A stretch of DNA of 64,000 bases from Acidobacteriota bacterium (lineage in GTDB: Bacteria; Acidobacteriota; Terriglobia; Bryobacterales; Bryobacteraceae). Where the stretch lies: NCBI GenBank assembly GCA_018268935.1, contig JAFDVS010000092.1, positions 1-64,000 on the forward strand. The letters are read 5' to 3'. This document shows, piece by piece, positions 26,426-34,000 of the stretch (positions within the stretch are counted from its first letter, which is position 1; every line of letters begins with the position of its first letter). Made by a program: the position numbers and the translations under genes. The notes below the pieces were generated by a model. It made no database searches. It saw nothing but the letters and a program-made list of their open reading frames with translations, and was not told the DNA's origin.

Positions 26426-27687
26426 GGGCCGCGCTGCTGGTGCTGTTGGCGCTGCCGTCAGCGGCGCAGGACAAGATGCATTTAACGCTGGAGGAAGCGG
26501 AGAAGCTGGCCCTCGGGAATCATCCCCAGATTGCCGCGTCGCGGTTTCTGGCGCTGGCGGCGGCTGAGGTTCCGGTGGAGATCCGGGGAACGCAGTTGCC
26601 GGTGTTTTCGGGCGCCTTTTCCGGAGTGGGCAGCGATGGCGGAAGCCGCATTGCCGCTGGGGGATTGAACAATCCGGTTTTGTACAACCGTATCGGCTCC
26701 GGTGTGGCGCTGTCGCAAACCCTGTACGATTTCGGGCGGACCAGCGATCTGATCGAGACGGCACGGTTACGGGCACAGGCGCAGGACCGGAACGTGACGT
26801 TCACGCGGGACATCGTGATATTGAATGTGCGGCGGGCGTATTTCTCGATTCTGCGCGCCGGGGCGCTGGTTCAGGTGGCGGAGCAGACGGTGAAGAACCG
26901 GCAGGTGCTGTTCGACCAGGTGGAGGAACTGGCGAAGAACCGGTTGAAGTCGGATCTGGATGTGCGGTTTGCCAGCGTGAATCTGGCGGATGCGAAGCTG
27001 CTGCTGGCCACCAGCCGGAACCAGATGGAGGCTTCGCAGGCGGAATTGGCGGCGGCGATTGGAGTGAAGCAGCCCGCGGCGATGGATCTGGAAGAAGCGG
27101 CGTTGCCGGGGAATCTGCCGGACCAGATGGATGCGCTGCTGGCGCAGGCCGTGCGCAACCGGCCGGACGCCCAGATTCTGCGCCTGGAACAGGGGGCGGC
27201 GGAGCGATTTGTGAAGGCCGAGCACAAGCTGCTGTTTCCGACCTTCGGCCTGATTGCCACCACGGGTGTGGCGCCGGTTGGCGATGACGCGGTGCGGAAG
27301 CACTATGGCGGGGTCGGCCTGAACGTGAACATTCCGATTTTCAACGGATGGCAGTTCAGGGCGCGGCAGGCGCAGGCCGATTTCCGGGCGAAGTCCGTGG
27401 AGCGGCAGGTGAAGGATCTGGAGAACCGCATTGAACGGGATGTGAAGACGGCTTACCTGGCGGCGAAGAACGCCGAGGAGCGGATGGGCCTGACGGCGCA
27501 ATTGATGGAGCAGGCGCGGCTGGCGCTGGAGTTGGCGCAGGGGCGGTACGACCTGGGGTTAAGTTCGATAGTAGAACTGAGCCAGGCGCAATTGAATCTC
27601 ACCACCGCGCAGATCGCCAATACGAATTCCCGGTATGACTACCAGTTGCAGCGCTCGATTCTGGATTTCCAGATTGCCGCGCCGTAG
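26422..27687 (+). CDS. TolC-family outer-membrane efflux protein
   Basis: A 421-residue protein with a signal peptide (MRAALLVLLALPSAAQ). It carries two OEP repeats with long helical hairpins, the conserved LTLEEAEKLALGNHPQIAAS at the start, and the second repeat near 345 (LAAKNAEERMGLTAQLMEQA). This is the channel of the tripartite pump. Its ATG overlaps the RND stop in ATGA (26422-26425), strong evidence of translational coupling. An in-frame start further upstream inside the RND gene gives no signal peptide and was rejected. Six bases after its stop the convergent small basic protein gene ends. Confidence 0.94.
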   Translation: MRAALLVLLALPSAAQDKMHLTLEEAEKLALGNHPQIAASRFLALAAAEVPVEIRGTQLPVFSGAFSGVGSDGGSRIAAGGLNNPVLYNRIGSGVALSQTLYDFGRTSDLIETARLRAQAQDRNVTFTRDIVILNVRRAYFSILRAGALVQVAEQTVKNRQVLFDQVEELAKNRLKSDLDVRFASVNLADAKLLLATSRNQMEASQAELAAAIGVKQPAAMDLEEAALPGNLPDQMDALLAQAVRNRPDAQILRLEQGAAERFVKAEHKLLFPTFGLIATTGVAPVGDDAVRKHYGGVGLNVNIPIFNGWQFRARQAQADFRAKSVERQVKDLENRIERDVKTAYLAAKNAEERMGLTAQLMEQARLALELAQGRYDLGLSSIVELSQAQLNLTTAQIANTNSRYDYQLQRSILDFQIAAP

Positions 27688-27693
27688 GAAACC

Positions 27694-27849
27694 TTAAAGG
27701 TCTTCGTCTCCCAGAGCGGGCTTTTTATGCTTGGGTTTCTTTCGCTCGTTTTTCGGGACGATGACTTTTTCCGAAGGGACCACGCCGATGACGTTGCGGG
27801 CGATACGGCGGACCTTCTTGCCGGGATCGGGCGCTTTGCGTTTAGGCAT
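27694..27849 (-). CDS. 51-residue highly basic small protein coupled to the EVE-domain gene
   Basis: The frame opens with an ATG at 27849 that overlaps the stop of the EVE gene as TGATG, and ends at a TAA at 27694. The protein begins MPKRKAPDPGKKVRRIARNV, continues IGVVPSEKVIVPKNERKK and ends KPALGDEDL. It is rich in Lys and Arg until an acidic tail, has no signal peptide and is probably nucleic-acid binding by composition (inference). I recognise no family. Translation coupling and the absence of any gap support it being real despite its size. Confidence 0.6.
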   Translation of the reverse strand: MPKRKAPDPGKKVRRIARNVIGVVPSEKVIVPKNERKKPKHKKPALGDEDL

Positions 27850-28259
27850 CAGATCTTGCTTCCAGGGTAGCGTTTGCGCATCCAGGCGACGAAATTGTCG
27901 GGGACGGGCATGGTGGAGAGGCGGGATTGGCGGACGAGGCTGAAGTCGGCGAAGAGGTTGGATTGCTTGATCTCGGAGAGGGAAGTGGGTGGAGAGAGCC
28001 GGCCCACGTACTCGACATCGACGACGGCGGACTTGGCGTTCCTGGGGTCGTCACGCGGCGGGGAGGCGACGCGCATCAGGCCGACAATGGAGGATTCGCC
28101 GCCGCTGTGGTAGACGAAGACGATGTCTCCCGGGGCCATGGAGCGGATGGCGCGGACTGCTTGGGCGTTCGTCACACCGTCCCAGGCGGTGCGTTTGTCC
28201 TTCTCCAACTGGTCCATCGTGTAGGTATCGGGATCGGTCTTCGCCAGAAAATATGCCAT
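27849..28259 (-). CDS. EVE-domain protein
   Basis: A 136-residue protein. MAYFLAKTDPDTYTMDQLEK, TAWDGVTNAQAVRAIRSMA, GDIVFVYHSGGESSIVGL and RLSTMPVPDNFVAWM are the conserved blocks of the EVE domain, a PUA-like fold whose relatives (YTH, ASCH, HemK-associated domains) bind modified bases in RNA or DNA. The start at 28259 follows a weak AGGTG; the frame remains open six codons further but the family N-terminus begins at this Met. It is coupled to the basic 51-residue protein by a TGATG overlap. Genomic partners of EVE proteins are often unknown, so the pair is of interest. Confidence 0.9.
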   Translation of the reverse strand: MAYFLAKTDPDTYTMDQLEKDKRTAWDGVTNAQAVRAIRSMAPGDIVFVYHSGGESSIVGLMRVASPPRDDPRNAKSAVVDVEYVGRLSPPTSLSEIKQSNLFADFSLVRQSRLSTMPVPDNFVAWMRKRYPGSKI

Positions 28260-28345
28260 GCACCTATTTTGTTCCAATCCACCTGCCGAATGAAGAGGGT
28301 AAGGGGAAACCCCGACCGGCGGAACCGTGGCTATCGCCTCCGTCG

Positions 28346-28351
28346 TATAAT
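28346..28351 (+). promoter_or_regulatory. Consensus -10 box of the polysaccharide export operon
   Basis: A perfect TATAAT in the 161-base gap before the export gene. Transcription would begin near 28358, immediately before the leader hairpin at 28361-28388. No good -35 box is present at 16-18 bases, so an activator or alternative recognition is possible. Confidence 0.5.
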
Positions 28352-28360
28352 CTAAGATAG

Positions 28361-28388
28361 CCTCCGAAGTGGGCCTTCATTTCGGAGG
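28361..28388 (+). promoter_or_regulatory. Leader stem-loop of the polysaccharide export operon
   Basis: CCTCCGAA (28361-28368) pairs with TTCGGAGG (28381-28388) around a 12-base loop. It would form at the very 5' end of the transcript. The right arm contains GGAGG and is followed by GGAGGAG-like sequence, but that lies 30 bases before the ATG, so it is not the ribosome binding site. A 5' stabiliser or regulatory element is plausible. Confidence 0.45.
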
Positions 28389-28420
28389 AGCACATTCGAT
28401 CCAATGAGGTCTATTGTTCC

Positions 28421-29044
28421 ATGAGATTCCCGAGCCGCTTTTCGATCGTTTTCTTACTCGTTTTTGCTGGTCTGGCCAGCGCTCAAAAGCCACAAAAGAA
28501 GGACCAGGAAGTGAGCGAGGCAAAGAAGGGGGTCGAGGTGCCCGCCACGTCGCTGGGGACCGCGGTTGATCCGAAGACCTATAAAATCGGGGCGGAAGAC
28601 GTGGTGAACATTCGCGTCTGGCGTGAAGCAGAGCTCTCGGGACCGATTATGGTGCGTCCGGACGGGAAAATCACGATGCCGCTGATTGGCGAGTTGAAAG
28701 CGGAAGGAATGACGCCGGATGAATTGGGAAAGGCGATCACCGAGGCGCTGAAGGACAAGCTGACGAGGCCGGAAGTATTCATCCAGGTGCAGCAGGTTAA
28801 CAGCAAGAAATATTACATCACTGGGGAAGTGAACCGGACCGGTTCATTCCCGCTGGTGACTCCGATTACGGTGTTTGAGGCATTGAGCATTGCCGGCGGA
28901 TTACGCGAATACGCCAACCAGAAGAATATCGTCATTGTGCGCGGCAACGACCGTTTGAAGTTCAACTATAAAGAAGTCGTCGATGGGAAAAATCTGAAGC
29001 AGAACATCCTTCTGCAGACCGGCGACCACATTATCGTTCGTTAG
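28421..29044 (+). CDS. Polysaccharide export protein (Wza-like, SLBB domain)
   Basis: A 207-residue secreted protein (signal MRFPSRFSIVFLLVFAGLASA). Poly_export domain: YKIGAEDVVNIRVWRE and IMVRPDGKITMPLIGELKAE; SLBB domain: KKYYITGEVNRTGSFPL to about 190. It forms or belongs to the outer-membrane exit for capsule or exopolysaccharide. It is shorter than E. coli Wza (about 379 residues) and has no lipobox, so another protein may complete the channel. The chain-length protein gene follows after 34 bases. A promoter and leader hairpin precede it. Confidence 0.92.
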   Translation: MRFPSRFSIVFLLVFAGLASAQKPQKKDQEVSEAKKGVEVPATSLGTAVDPKTYKIGAEDVVNIRVWREAELSGPIMVRPDGKITMPLIGELKAEGMTPDELGKAITEALKDKLTRPEVFIQVQQVNSKKYYITGEVNRTGSFPLVTPITVFEALSIAGGLREYANQKNIVIVRGNDRLKFNYKEVVDGKNLKQNILLQTGDHIIVR

Positions 29045-29078
29045 GAAACTGCCTGGGGAAAGGCTACTTGGAGGAAAC

Positions 29079-30803
29079 ATGGCTGGGGAAATCGACAATC
29101 TCACCGTCAGCCGGCGCGTGCCGGATATGGAAGATTACGTGGACATGCTGCGGAGGCAGAAGGCATGGATTATCGGCCCGACGTTCGCGGCCCTGGTGAT
29201 CGCGGTGGTAGTGGGATTTCTCTGGCCGGATACGTTCGTGTCCACGGCAGTAGTGCGCGTTGTGCCACCTCAGGTTCCGGAAGCATTTGTGCCATCGAAC
29301 GTAAACATGGAAATGTCGCAGCGCATCAATTCCATGGCCCAGCAGATTCTTAGCCGAAGCACGCTGACGAACATCATCAATACGCACGGCCTCTATTCAA
29401 GGGACCGGGCGCGCCTGCCGATGGAAGATGTTGTGGAGAACATGCGCAAGAAAGATGTGCGCATCAGCAATGTCGTCAATTTCAGCGCCGGCGATGGCCG
29501 CCGGCAGGTGCCGGCATTCCAGATCTCATTCGCCTATGAAGACCGGATGAAGGCGCACAAAGTCTGCCAGGATCTGGTGGGGCGTTTCATCAACGAGAAC
29601 ACGCGCGACCGCACGAACCAATCGGTATTCACCACGCAGTTCCTCAAGGACCAGTTGGAACTGGCGCGGCGGGACTTGGAAGTGGTGGAAGACAAACTGG
29701 CGAAGTTTCGCATTGCCAACGCCGGCAAGTTGCCGGATCAGGTGCAGCAGAACCTGCAACAGTTGAACGTGCTGGAGCAGCGCATGGCCAACCTCAATGG
29801 CCAGGTGAGCCGTCTCAATCAGGAAAAGCTGTTGATGGAATCGCAGCTTCGCATCTACAAAGAGCAGCTCAACGGCATTTCGACGTCTGAGGAAGTCACC
29901 GTTACCCAGCAGCAGCAACAGCAGCAGCAGGCAAAGAGTGCACGGATCCTGAATCTCGAGAATCAGATCCAGCAGATGGAAATGCAACTGGCCGCGATGC
30001 GCGAAAACTACACCGACAATCACCCGGACATCCAACGCGCCACCGCGTCTCTGAATGTAGTTCGCAAGAACAAAGACAAACTGGAGAAGGAAGAAGCCGC
30101 GGAAGCTGCCAAAAAGGAAGCAACGGAAGCAGCCAAGAAGAAGGATGAACCGGCCAAGGAGATCAAGAAGAAGATCGTAAACCCTGGCGCGGTGCGGGAG
30201 GCGCGCGAGTTCGAGGCCTCGATCAAGCGGCTGCAAAGCGCGCTCGAAGCCAAGGATTTGGAATCGGAAGAGGTGCGGAAGGCGATTGCGGCAACCGAGG
30301 CGGCAATCAAGAACACACAGGCACGGATTGAAGCCACGCCGCTCGGGGAAAAAGAGTACATCGATTTGATGCGGGAAAGGGATCTGGTTCGCGCCCGGGT
30401 GGAGGACATGAACCGGAAGCAAGGGATCTCCAACATCGCCACGGCGCTGGAAACGCGCCAGCAGGGCGAGAACCTGGAACTGCTGGATCCGGCGTCGGTG
30501 CCGCAGCGTCCTTCTGAACCAGACCGCGCCATGATCATTGGTGCGGGGTCTGTATTCGGCCTGGTGATTGGCGTTGTGCTGGCCGCAGCGAGAGAGCTGA
30601 AGGATTCGACGATCAAGAATCTGAAGGACGTGCGGGCCTACACGCAGCTCAACATTTTGGGAAGCATTCCCCTGTTGGAAAACGATCTGGTGGTGCGCCG
30701 CCGCCGCCGCCTGTCCTGGCTCGCATGGACAACCGCCTGTATTTTTGGCGTGCTGATCATGTCGGGCTCAATGTACTACTACTACTTTGTTTTGAAGGTC
30801 TGA
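29079..30803 (+). CDS. Wzz/GNVR-type chain-length determinant protein
   Basis: A 574-residue inner-membrane protein. TM1 is at about 29-49 (AWIIGPTFAALVIAVVVGFLW). It is followed by a long periplasmic coiled coil with a run of eight Gln (residues 277-284) and a Lys/Glu/Ala-rich charged segment (about 330-365). The GNVR-type region ends in LLDPASVPQRPSEPDRAMI. Two more hydrophobic segments lie near 487-505 and 545-570, so three membrane spans are predicted instead of two. It controls polymer length and activates the partner kinase, the gene for which starts 13 bases later. GGAGG precedes the ATG. Confidence 0.9.
   Translation: MAGEIDNLTVSRRVPDMEDYVDMLRRQKAWIIGPTFAALVIAVVVGFLWPDTFVSTAVVRVVPPQVPEAFVPSNVNMEMSQRINSMAQQILSRSTLTNIINTHGLYSRDRARLPMEDVVENMRKKDVRISNVVNFSAGDGRRQVPAFQISFAYEDRMKAHKVCQDLVGRFINENTRDRTNQSVFTTQFLKDQLELARRDLEVVEDKLAKFRIANAGKLPDQVQQNLQQLNVLEQRMANLNGQVSRLNQEKLLMESQLRIYKEQLNGISTSEEVTVTQQQQQQQQAKSARILNLENQIQQMEMQLAAMRENYTDNHPDIQRATASLNVVRKNKDKLEKEEAAEAAKKEATEAAKKKDEPAKEIKKKIVNPGAVREAREFEASIKRLQSALEAKDLESEEVRKAIAATEAAIKNTQARIEATPLGEKEYIDLMRERDLVRARVEDMNRKQGISNIATALETRQQGENLELLDPASVPQRPSEPDRAMIIGAGSVFGLVIGVVLAAARELKDSTIKNLKDVRAYTQLNILGSIPLLENDLVVRRRRRLSWLAWTTACIFGVLIMSGSMYYYYFVLKV
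29907..29930 (+). repeat. CAG/CAA codon repeat encoding eight glutamines
   Basis: Seven CAG codons and one CAA in a row within the chain-length protein gene, encoding residues 277-284. The tract lies in the periplasmic coiled-coil part and is a possible slippage site that could vary the hinge length between strains. Confidence 0.85.
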
Positions 30804-30816
30804 TCGGAGGTTATCC

Positions 30817-31731
30817 ATGAGTCGAGTTCACGATGCACTGCGGCGGGCGGAGCAAACGGGCACGTTAGCCGCTCCGGTCACACCTGCAGCGCCAGTGCGC
30901 CCGGTTGTCCCAACGGCGGCGAACCCCATTGCCGGCCCGATTGCAAGCACATCGATCCGGGGGATTCTGGACCTGGTGCAGGAGATTCCGTTCAATCCCG
31001 CGCCGGAAGCGCATCTCATCGATGCGTCGCGTCCGCATGAAGCTCCGATGGAGGAGTTTCGCACGCTTCGCACGCGGCTGAATCACTTGCAGGGGTTGCA
31101 GCCGATTCACAACATCGTGGTCACCAGCCCGTCGCCGGCGGAAGGGAAGTCCTTCGCGGCGGTGAATCTGGCTTTGGCCGAATCGCACCTGACGGACAAC
31201 TACACCTTGCTGGCGGACTTCGATTTCCGCCGTCCGATTGTACACTCGATGTTCCAGGTGGACCGCAGCCCGGGAATCACGGACTACCTGCTGGGCAAAG
31301 CGAAGCTCCATGAGGTAATCAAGAAGGTGGCGGGTACGAATCTGTACATCATGCCTGCCGGCGAAGCCGTAATCAACCCACTGGAATTGCTGAATCTGCA
31401 GGAAGTGCGGACGATGCTGGACAATCTGCCGCAGGTTTTCAACTGGGTGATTCTGGACAGCCCGCCGCTGTTGTTTGCGGCCGACGCCAACCTGTTGGCG
31501 ACGCTCTGCCAGGGCACGGTGCTGGTGGTTCGTATCGGAACAACGACAATCGACTCCATCACGCGCGCGATGCAGTCGCTGTGTGAGAACAACCTGCTGG
31601 GAATTGTGGTGAATGGGGCGCGCCGCGGCGAACTGTACTCGAAGTACACCTACTACCACAGCTACTACTACTCGAAGTCCGACGAACGCGAAGTGAAAAA
31701 GGCGGAAGAAGCGGAAGAAGAAGACGAGTAG
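30817..31731 (+). CDS. BY-type tyrosine kinase (CpsD/CapB-like ATPase)
   Basis: A 304-residue cytoplasmic autokinase. Walker A is SPSPAEGKSFAAVNLA (about 102-117), Walker A' is LLADFDFRRP (about 130-139) and Walker B is WVILDSPPLL near 211. The C-terminal tyrosine cluster (YSKYTYYHSYYYSK) is the autophosphorylation tail. A long Pro/Ala-rich N-terminus begins MSRVHDALRRAEQ. As a separate polypeptide from the membrane activator it follows the Gram-positive-like split layout rather than fused Wzc. It ends with an acidic tail. It governs polysaccharide assembly by cycling phosphorylation. GGAGG precedes the ATG. Confidence 0.92.
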   Translation: MSRVHDALRRAEQTGTLAAPVTPAAPVRPVVPTAANPIAGPIASTSIRGILDLVQEIPFNPAPEAHLIDASRPHEAPMEEFRTLRTRLNHLQGLQPIHNIVVTSPSPAEGKSFAAVNLALAESHLTDNYTLLADFDFRRPIVHSMFQVDRSPGITDYLLGKAKLHEVIKKVAGTNLYIMPAGEAVINPLELLNLQEVRTMLDNLPQVFNWVILDSPPLLFAADANLLATLCQGTVLVVRIGTTTIDSITRAMQSLCENNLLGIVVNGARRGELYSKYTYYHSYYYSKSDEREVKKAEEAEEEDE

Positions 31732-31753
31732 CAGGACGGGGTACCATGAAGGG

Positions 31754-32215
31754 ATGAAGTGGATTCTTTCCCTGCTCCTGGTACCGATGCTTCCCGCGGC
31801 CAACCCGGAATTGCTGAAGGTGAAGGCGGTGTACCTGCTGCCGATGGCGAGCGGGATGGACCAGTATCTGGCGAACGCGCTTCAATCGAGCAGCGTGTAT
31901 GTGGTGGTGACGGATCCGGCATCCGCCGACGCCATTTTCACCGACAGCATCGGGCCGGTGTTTGAAAAGAAGTGGAAGGAAATCTACCCGCCGGAGCAGT
32001 CTGAGGACGAAGAAGAGACTAAGCCGGAGGGTAGTGCCGCGCCCGTTTCGACATTCCGCCGCGGACGTGGTGTAGTGTTTCTGGTGGAACGGAAGTCGAA
32101 GCAGGTGGTGTGGTCAACCTACGCGCGTCCGAAAGATGCCCGGCCGGAGACAGTGGACAAAACGGCGCAGGAGATCGCTACGCGCCTGAAGAAGGAATTA
32201 GGCGGCGGGAAGTAG
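31754..32215 (+). CDS. Small secreted hypothetical protein
   Basis: A 153-residue protein with a signal peptide (MKWILSLLLVPMLPAANP). The mature part has alternating strands (KVKAVYLLPMASGMDQYLAN, VYVVVTDPASADAIFTDS), an acidic loop (EQSEDEEETKPEGS) and GVVFLVERKSKQVVWSTYAR. The pattern recalls small periplasmic proteins that share the CsgG/TolB-N type alpha-beta fold and sense secreted-polymer apparatus, but this is weak. It is in the operon with the BY-kinase (22 bases) and the membrane MutS homologue (13 bases). AAGGGA precedes the ATG within an overlapping mini-frame. Confidence 0.7.
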   Translation: MKWILSLLLVPMLPAANPELLKVKAVYLLPMASGMDQYLANALQSSSVYVVVTDPASADAIFTDSIGPVFEKKWKEIYPPEQSEDEEETKPEGSAAPVSTFRRGRGVVFLVERKSKQVVWSTYARPKDARPETVDKTAQEIATRLKKELGGGK

Positions 32216-32228
32216 CGGCGCAATCGCG

Positions 32229-33992
32229 GTGACACCAATCGAAGAGTACCGGCAGCGGCTTGCCGAAAGACAATCGCGAGTCGCGGCCTGCGATCGCACC
32301 CACGTGACGTTAGGGAACATCCGCCTGGCGATCGGTATCGCCGGGGCTTTTGTGGCGTACCGCGTGTTCGTATCGGGAATGCTAACGCTGCCGTGGATCG
32401 CATTGCCGATTCTCGCATTCCTCCCCCTGGCGATCTACCATGAGCGGCTGCTGCGCAAGCGCGCACTGGCCAAGCGCGCGGCGGAATTTTACGAGCGTGG
32501 GATCGCACGGCTGGAAGATCGCTGGCAGGGAGTGGGGGAAACGGGGAGCCGTTTTCAAGATCCGCAACACGTCTACGCGGATGACATCGATCTGTTCGGC
32601 ACAGGTAGTCTGTTTCAACTGCTCTCACAGGCTCGCACGCGCGGTGGCGAAGAAATGCTCGCCGGGTGGCTCGCTTCTCCGGCGGCAAGAGAAACCGTGC
32701 GCTCACGCCAGGAACAGGTGGCGGAACTGCGCGAATACCTCGATCTACGGGAGACGATCTTCGTGCTGGGCGAAGACGCGCGGGACTCGGTGAATACTAC
32801 GCATCTGCTGGAATGGGCGGAGGCTCCTCCGCTGCTGCGGAACCGGAATTTGTGGATGGTGGCGGGCCTGTTGACCGGCGCTGTCATTGCCGCTGTGATT
32901 GCGGCGCAGTGGTGGGACCAGAAGAATCTGCTGGTGGCGGCGTTGATGGCGGTGGCGGCCTTCGGATTCTGGCTGCGCCCGCGGGTATTGGCGGTTATCA
33001 CCCGGATTGACGACGCCGTGCATGACCTGGGATTGCTGTCGAGCCTGATGGCGATCCTGGAGTCGCATGGTTTTCGGGGGGAAGCGTCGCGCGCGCTGCA
33101 GAACCAATTGCGCGATACCGGTGCGTCGGAGGCGATCCGGAAGCTGCACCGGCTGGCCGAATACATTGACTCCCGGGACAACGTCGTCGTGCGCGCCTTC
33201 GGCCCGCCGTTGCTGTACGGAACGCATCTGGCGTTCGCCGTGGAGCATTGGCGCGCGCGGCATGGGACGCACATCCGGCGCTGGCTGGCGGCGCTGAGCG
33301 AGTTCGAAGCGCTGCTCTCCATCGCTTCCTATTCCCACGAGCATCCTACCGATCCGTTTCCGGAAATCGCGGAGGAGGCCGGGATCGCGGGCGTGGAATT
33401 GGGGCATCCTTTGCTGCCCGATTCGCGTTGCGTGCGCAATTCGATCCGGCTGCATGCCGGCGCCCCGCTGTTGATTGTGTCGGGCTCGAACATGTCGGGG
33501 AAGAGCACCTATTTGCGGACGATCGGCATTAACGTGGTGCTGGCGATGGCTGGGGCGCCGGTGCGGGCCCAATCGATGCGGTTATCGCCGCTGCAGATCG
33601 GCGCGTCCATTCGGGTGACCGATTCGCTGCAGGGCGGCAGTTCGCGATTCTTCGCCGAGATCACGCGTCTGCGGAAGATTGTGGATTTGACGGCAGGACG
33701 AACGCCGGTGCTGTTCCTGCTGGATGAATTATTGAATGGCACCAATTCGCACGACCGCGCGCTGGGCGCCGAGGGCATTTTGCGCGAACTGCTGCAGCGC
33801 AACGGGATGGGCCTGGTGACTACGCATGACCTGGCATTGACAGCGATCGCGCAGCCGCTGGGCGCTTCAAACATTCACTTCCAGGACACGCTGGAAGCGG
33901 GGAATCTGCGGTTCGATTACAAAGTCCGGCCGGGCGTTGTGGAGAAGAGCAACGCGCTCGAACTGATGCGCTCTATCGGTCTCGACGTATAA
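32229..33992 (+). CDS. Membrane-bound MutS-family ATPase
   Basis: A 587-residue protein. Residues about 28-70 and 208-250 hold four transmembrane segments (IAGAFVAYRVFVSGMLTLPW, WMVAGLLTGAVIAAVIAAQW). Between and after them lies the MutS core/lever region (LFQLLSQARTRGGEEMLAGW). The C-terminal third is a complete MutS ATPase domain V: Walker A GSNMSGKSTYLRT near 418, the signature DSLQGGSSRFFAEITRLR, Walker B LFLLDELLNGTNSHDR near 496 and TTHDLALT near 535. It lacks the mismatch-recognition and connector domains of MutS1, so it is not mismatch repair in the usual sense. It belongs to poorly studied membrane MutS homologues. The GTG start follows the small secreted protein by 13 bases. Confidence 0.88.
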   Translation: MTPIEEYRQRLAERQSRVAACDRTHVTLGNIRLAIGIAGAFVAYRVFVSGMLTLPWIALPILAFLPLAIYHERLLRKRALAKRAAEFYERGIARLEDRWQGVGETGSRFQDPQHVYADDIDLFGTGSLFQLLSQARTRGGEEMLAGWLASPAARETVRSRQEQVAELREYLDLRETIFVLGEDARDSVNTTHLLEWAEAPPLLRNRNLWMVAGLLTGAVIAAVIAAQWWDQKNLLVAALMAVAAFGFWLRPRVLAVITRIDDAVHDLGLLSSLMAILESHGFRGEASRALQNQLRDTGASEAIRKLHRLAEYIDSRDNVVVRAFGPPLLYGTHLAFAVEHWRARHGTHIRRWLAALSEFEALLSIASYSHEHPTDPFPEIAEEAGIAGVELGHPLLPDSRCVRNSIRLHAGAPLLIVSGSNMSGKSTYLRTIGINVVLAMAGAPVRAQSMRLSPLQIGASIRVTDSLQGGSSRFFAEITRLRKIVDLTAGRTPVLFLLDELLNGTNSHDRALGAEGILRELLQRNGMGLVTTHDLALTAIAQPLGASNIHFQDTLEAGNLRFDYKVRPGVVEKSNALELMRSIGLDV

Positions 33993-33993
33993 T
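33988..33993 (+). promoter_or_regulatory. TATAAT box seven bases before a start codon, leaderless promoter candidate
   Basis: A perfect TATAAT overlaps the stop of the MutS-like gene and ends seven bases before the ATG at 34001. Transcription from this box would begin at or next to the A of that ATG, giving a leaderless sulfatase mRNA. No ribosome binding site lies in front of this ATG. Confidence 0.5.
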
Positions 33994-34000
33994 TTCTTCG

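Noticed and set aside
23531..26776. Frames of 448 and 537 residues on the minus strand opposite the RND operon
   Set aside because: Very rich in His, Arg and Gln, antisense to an unmistakable RND pump, no signal or motif.
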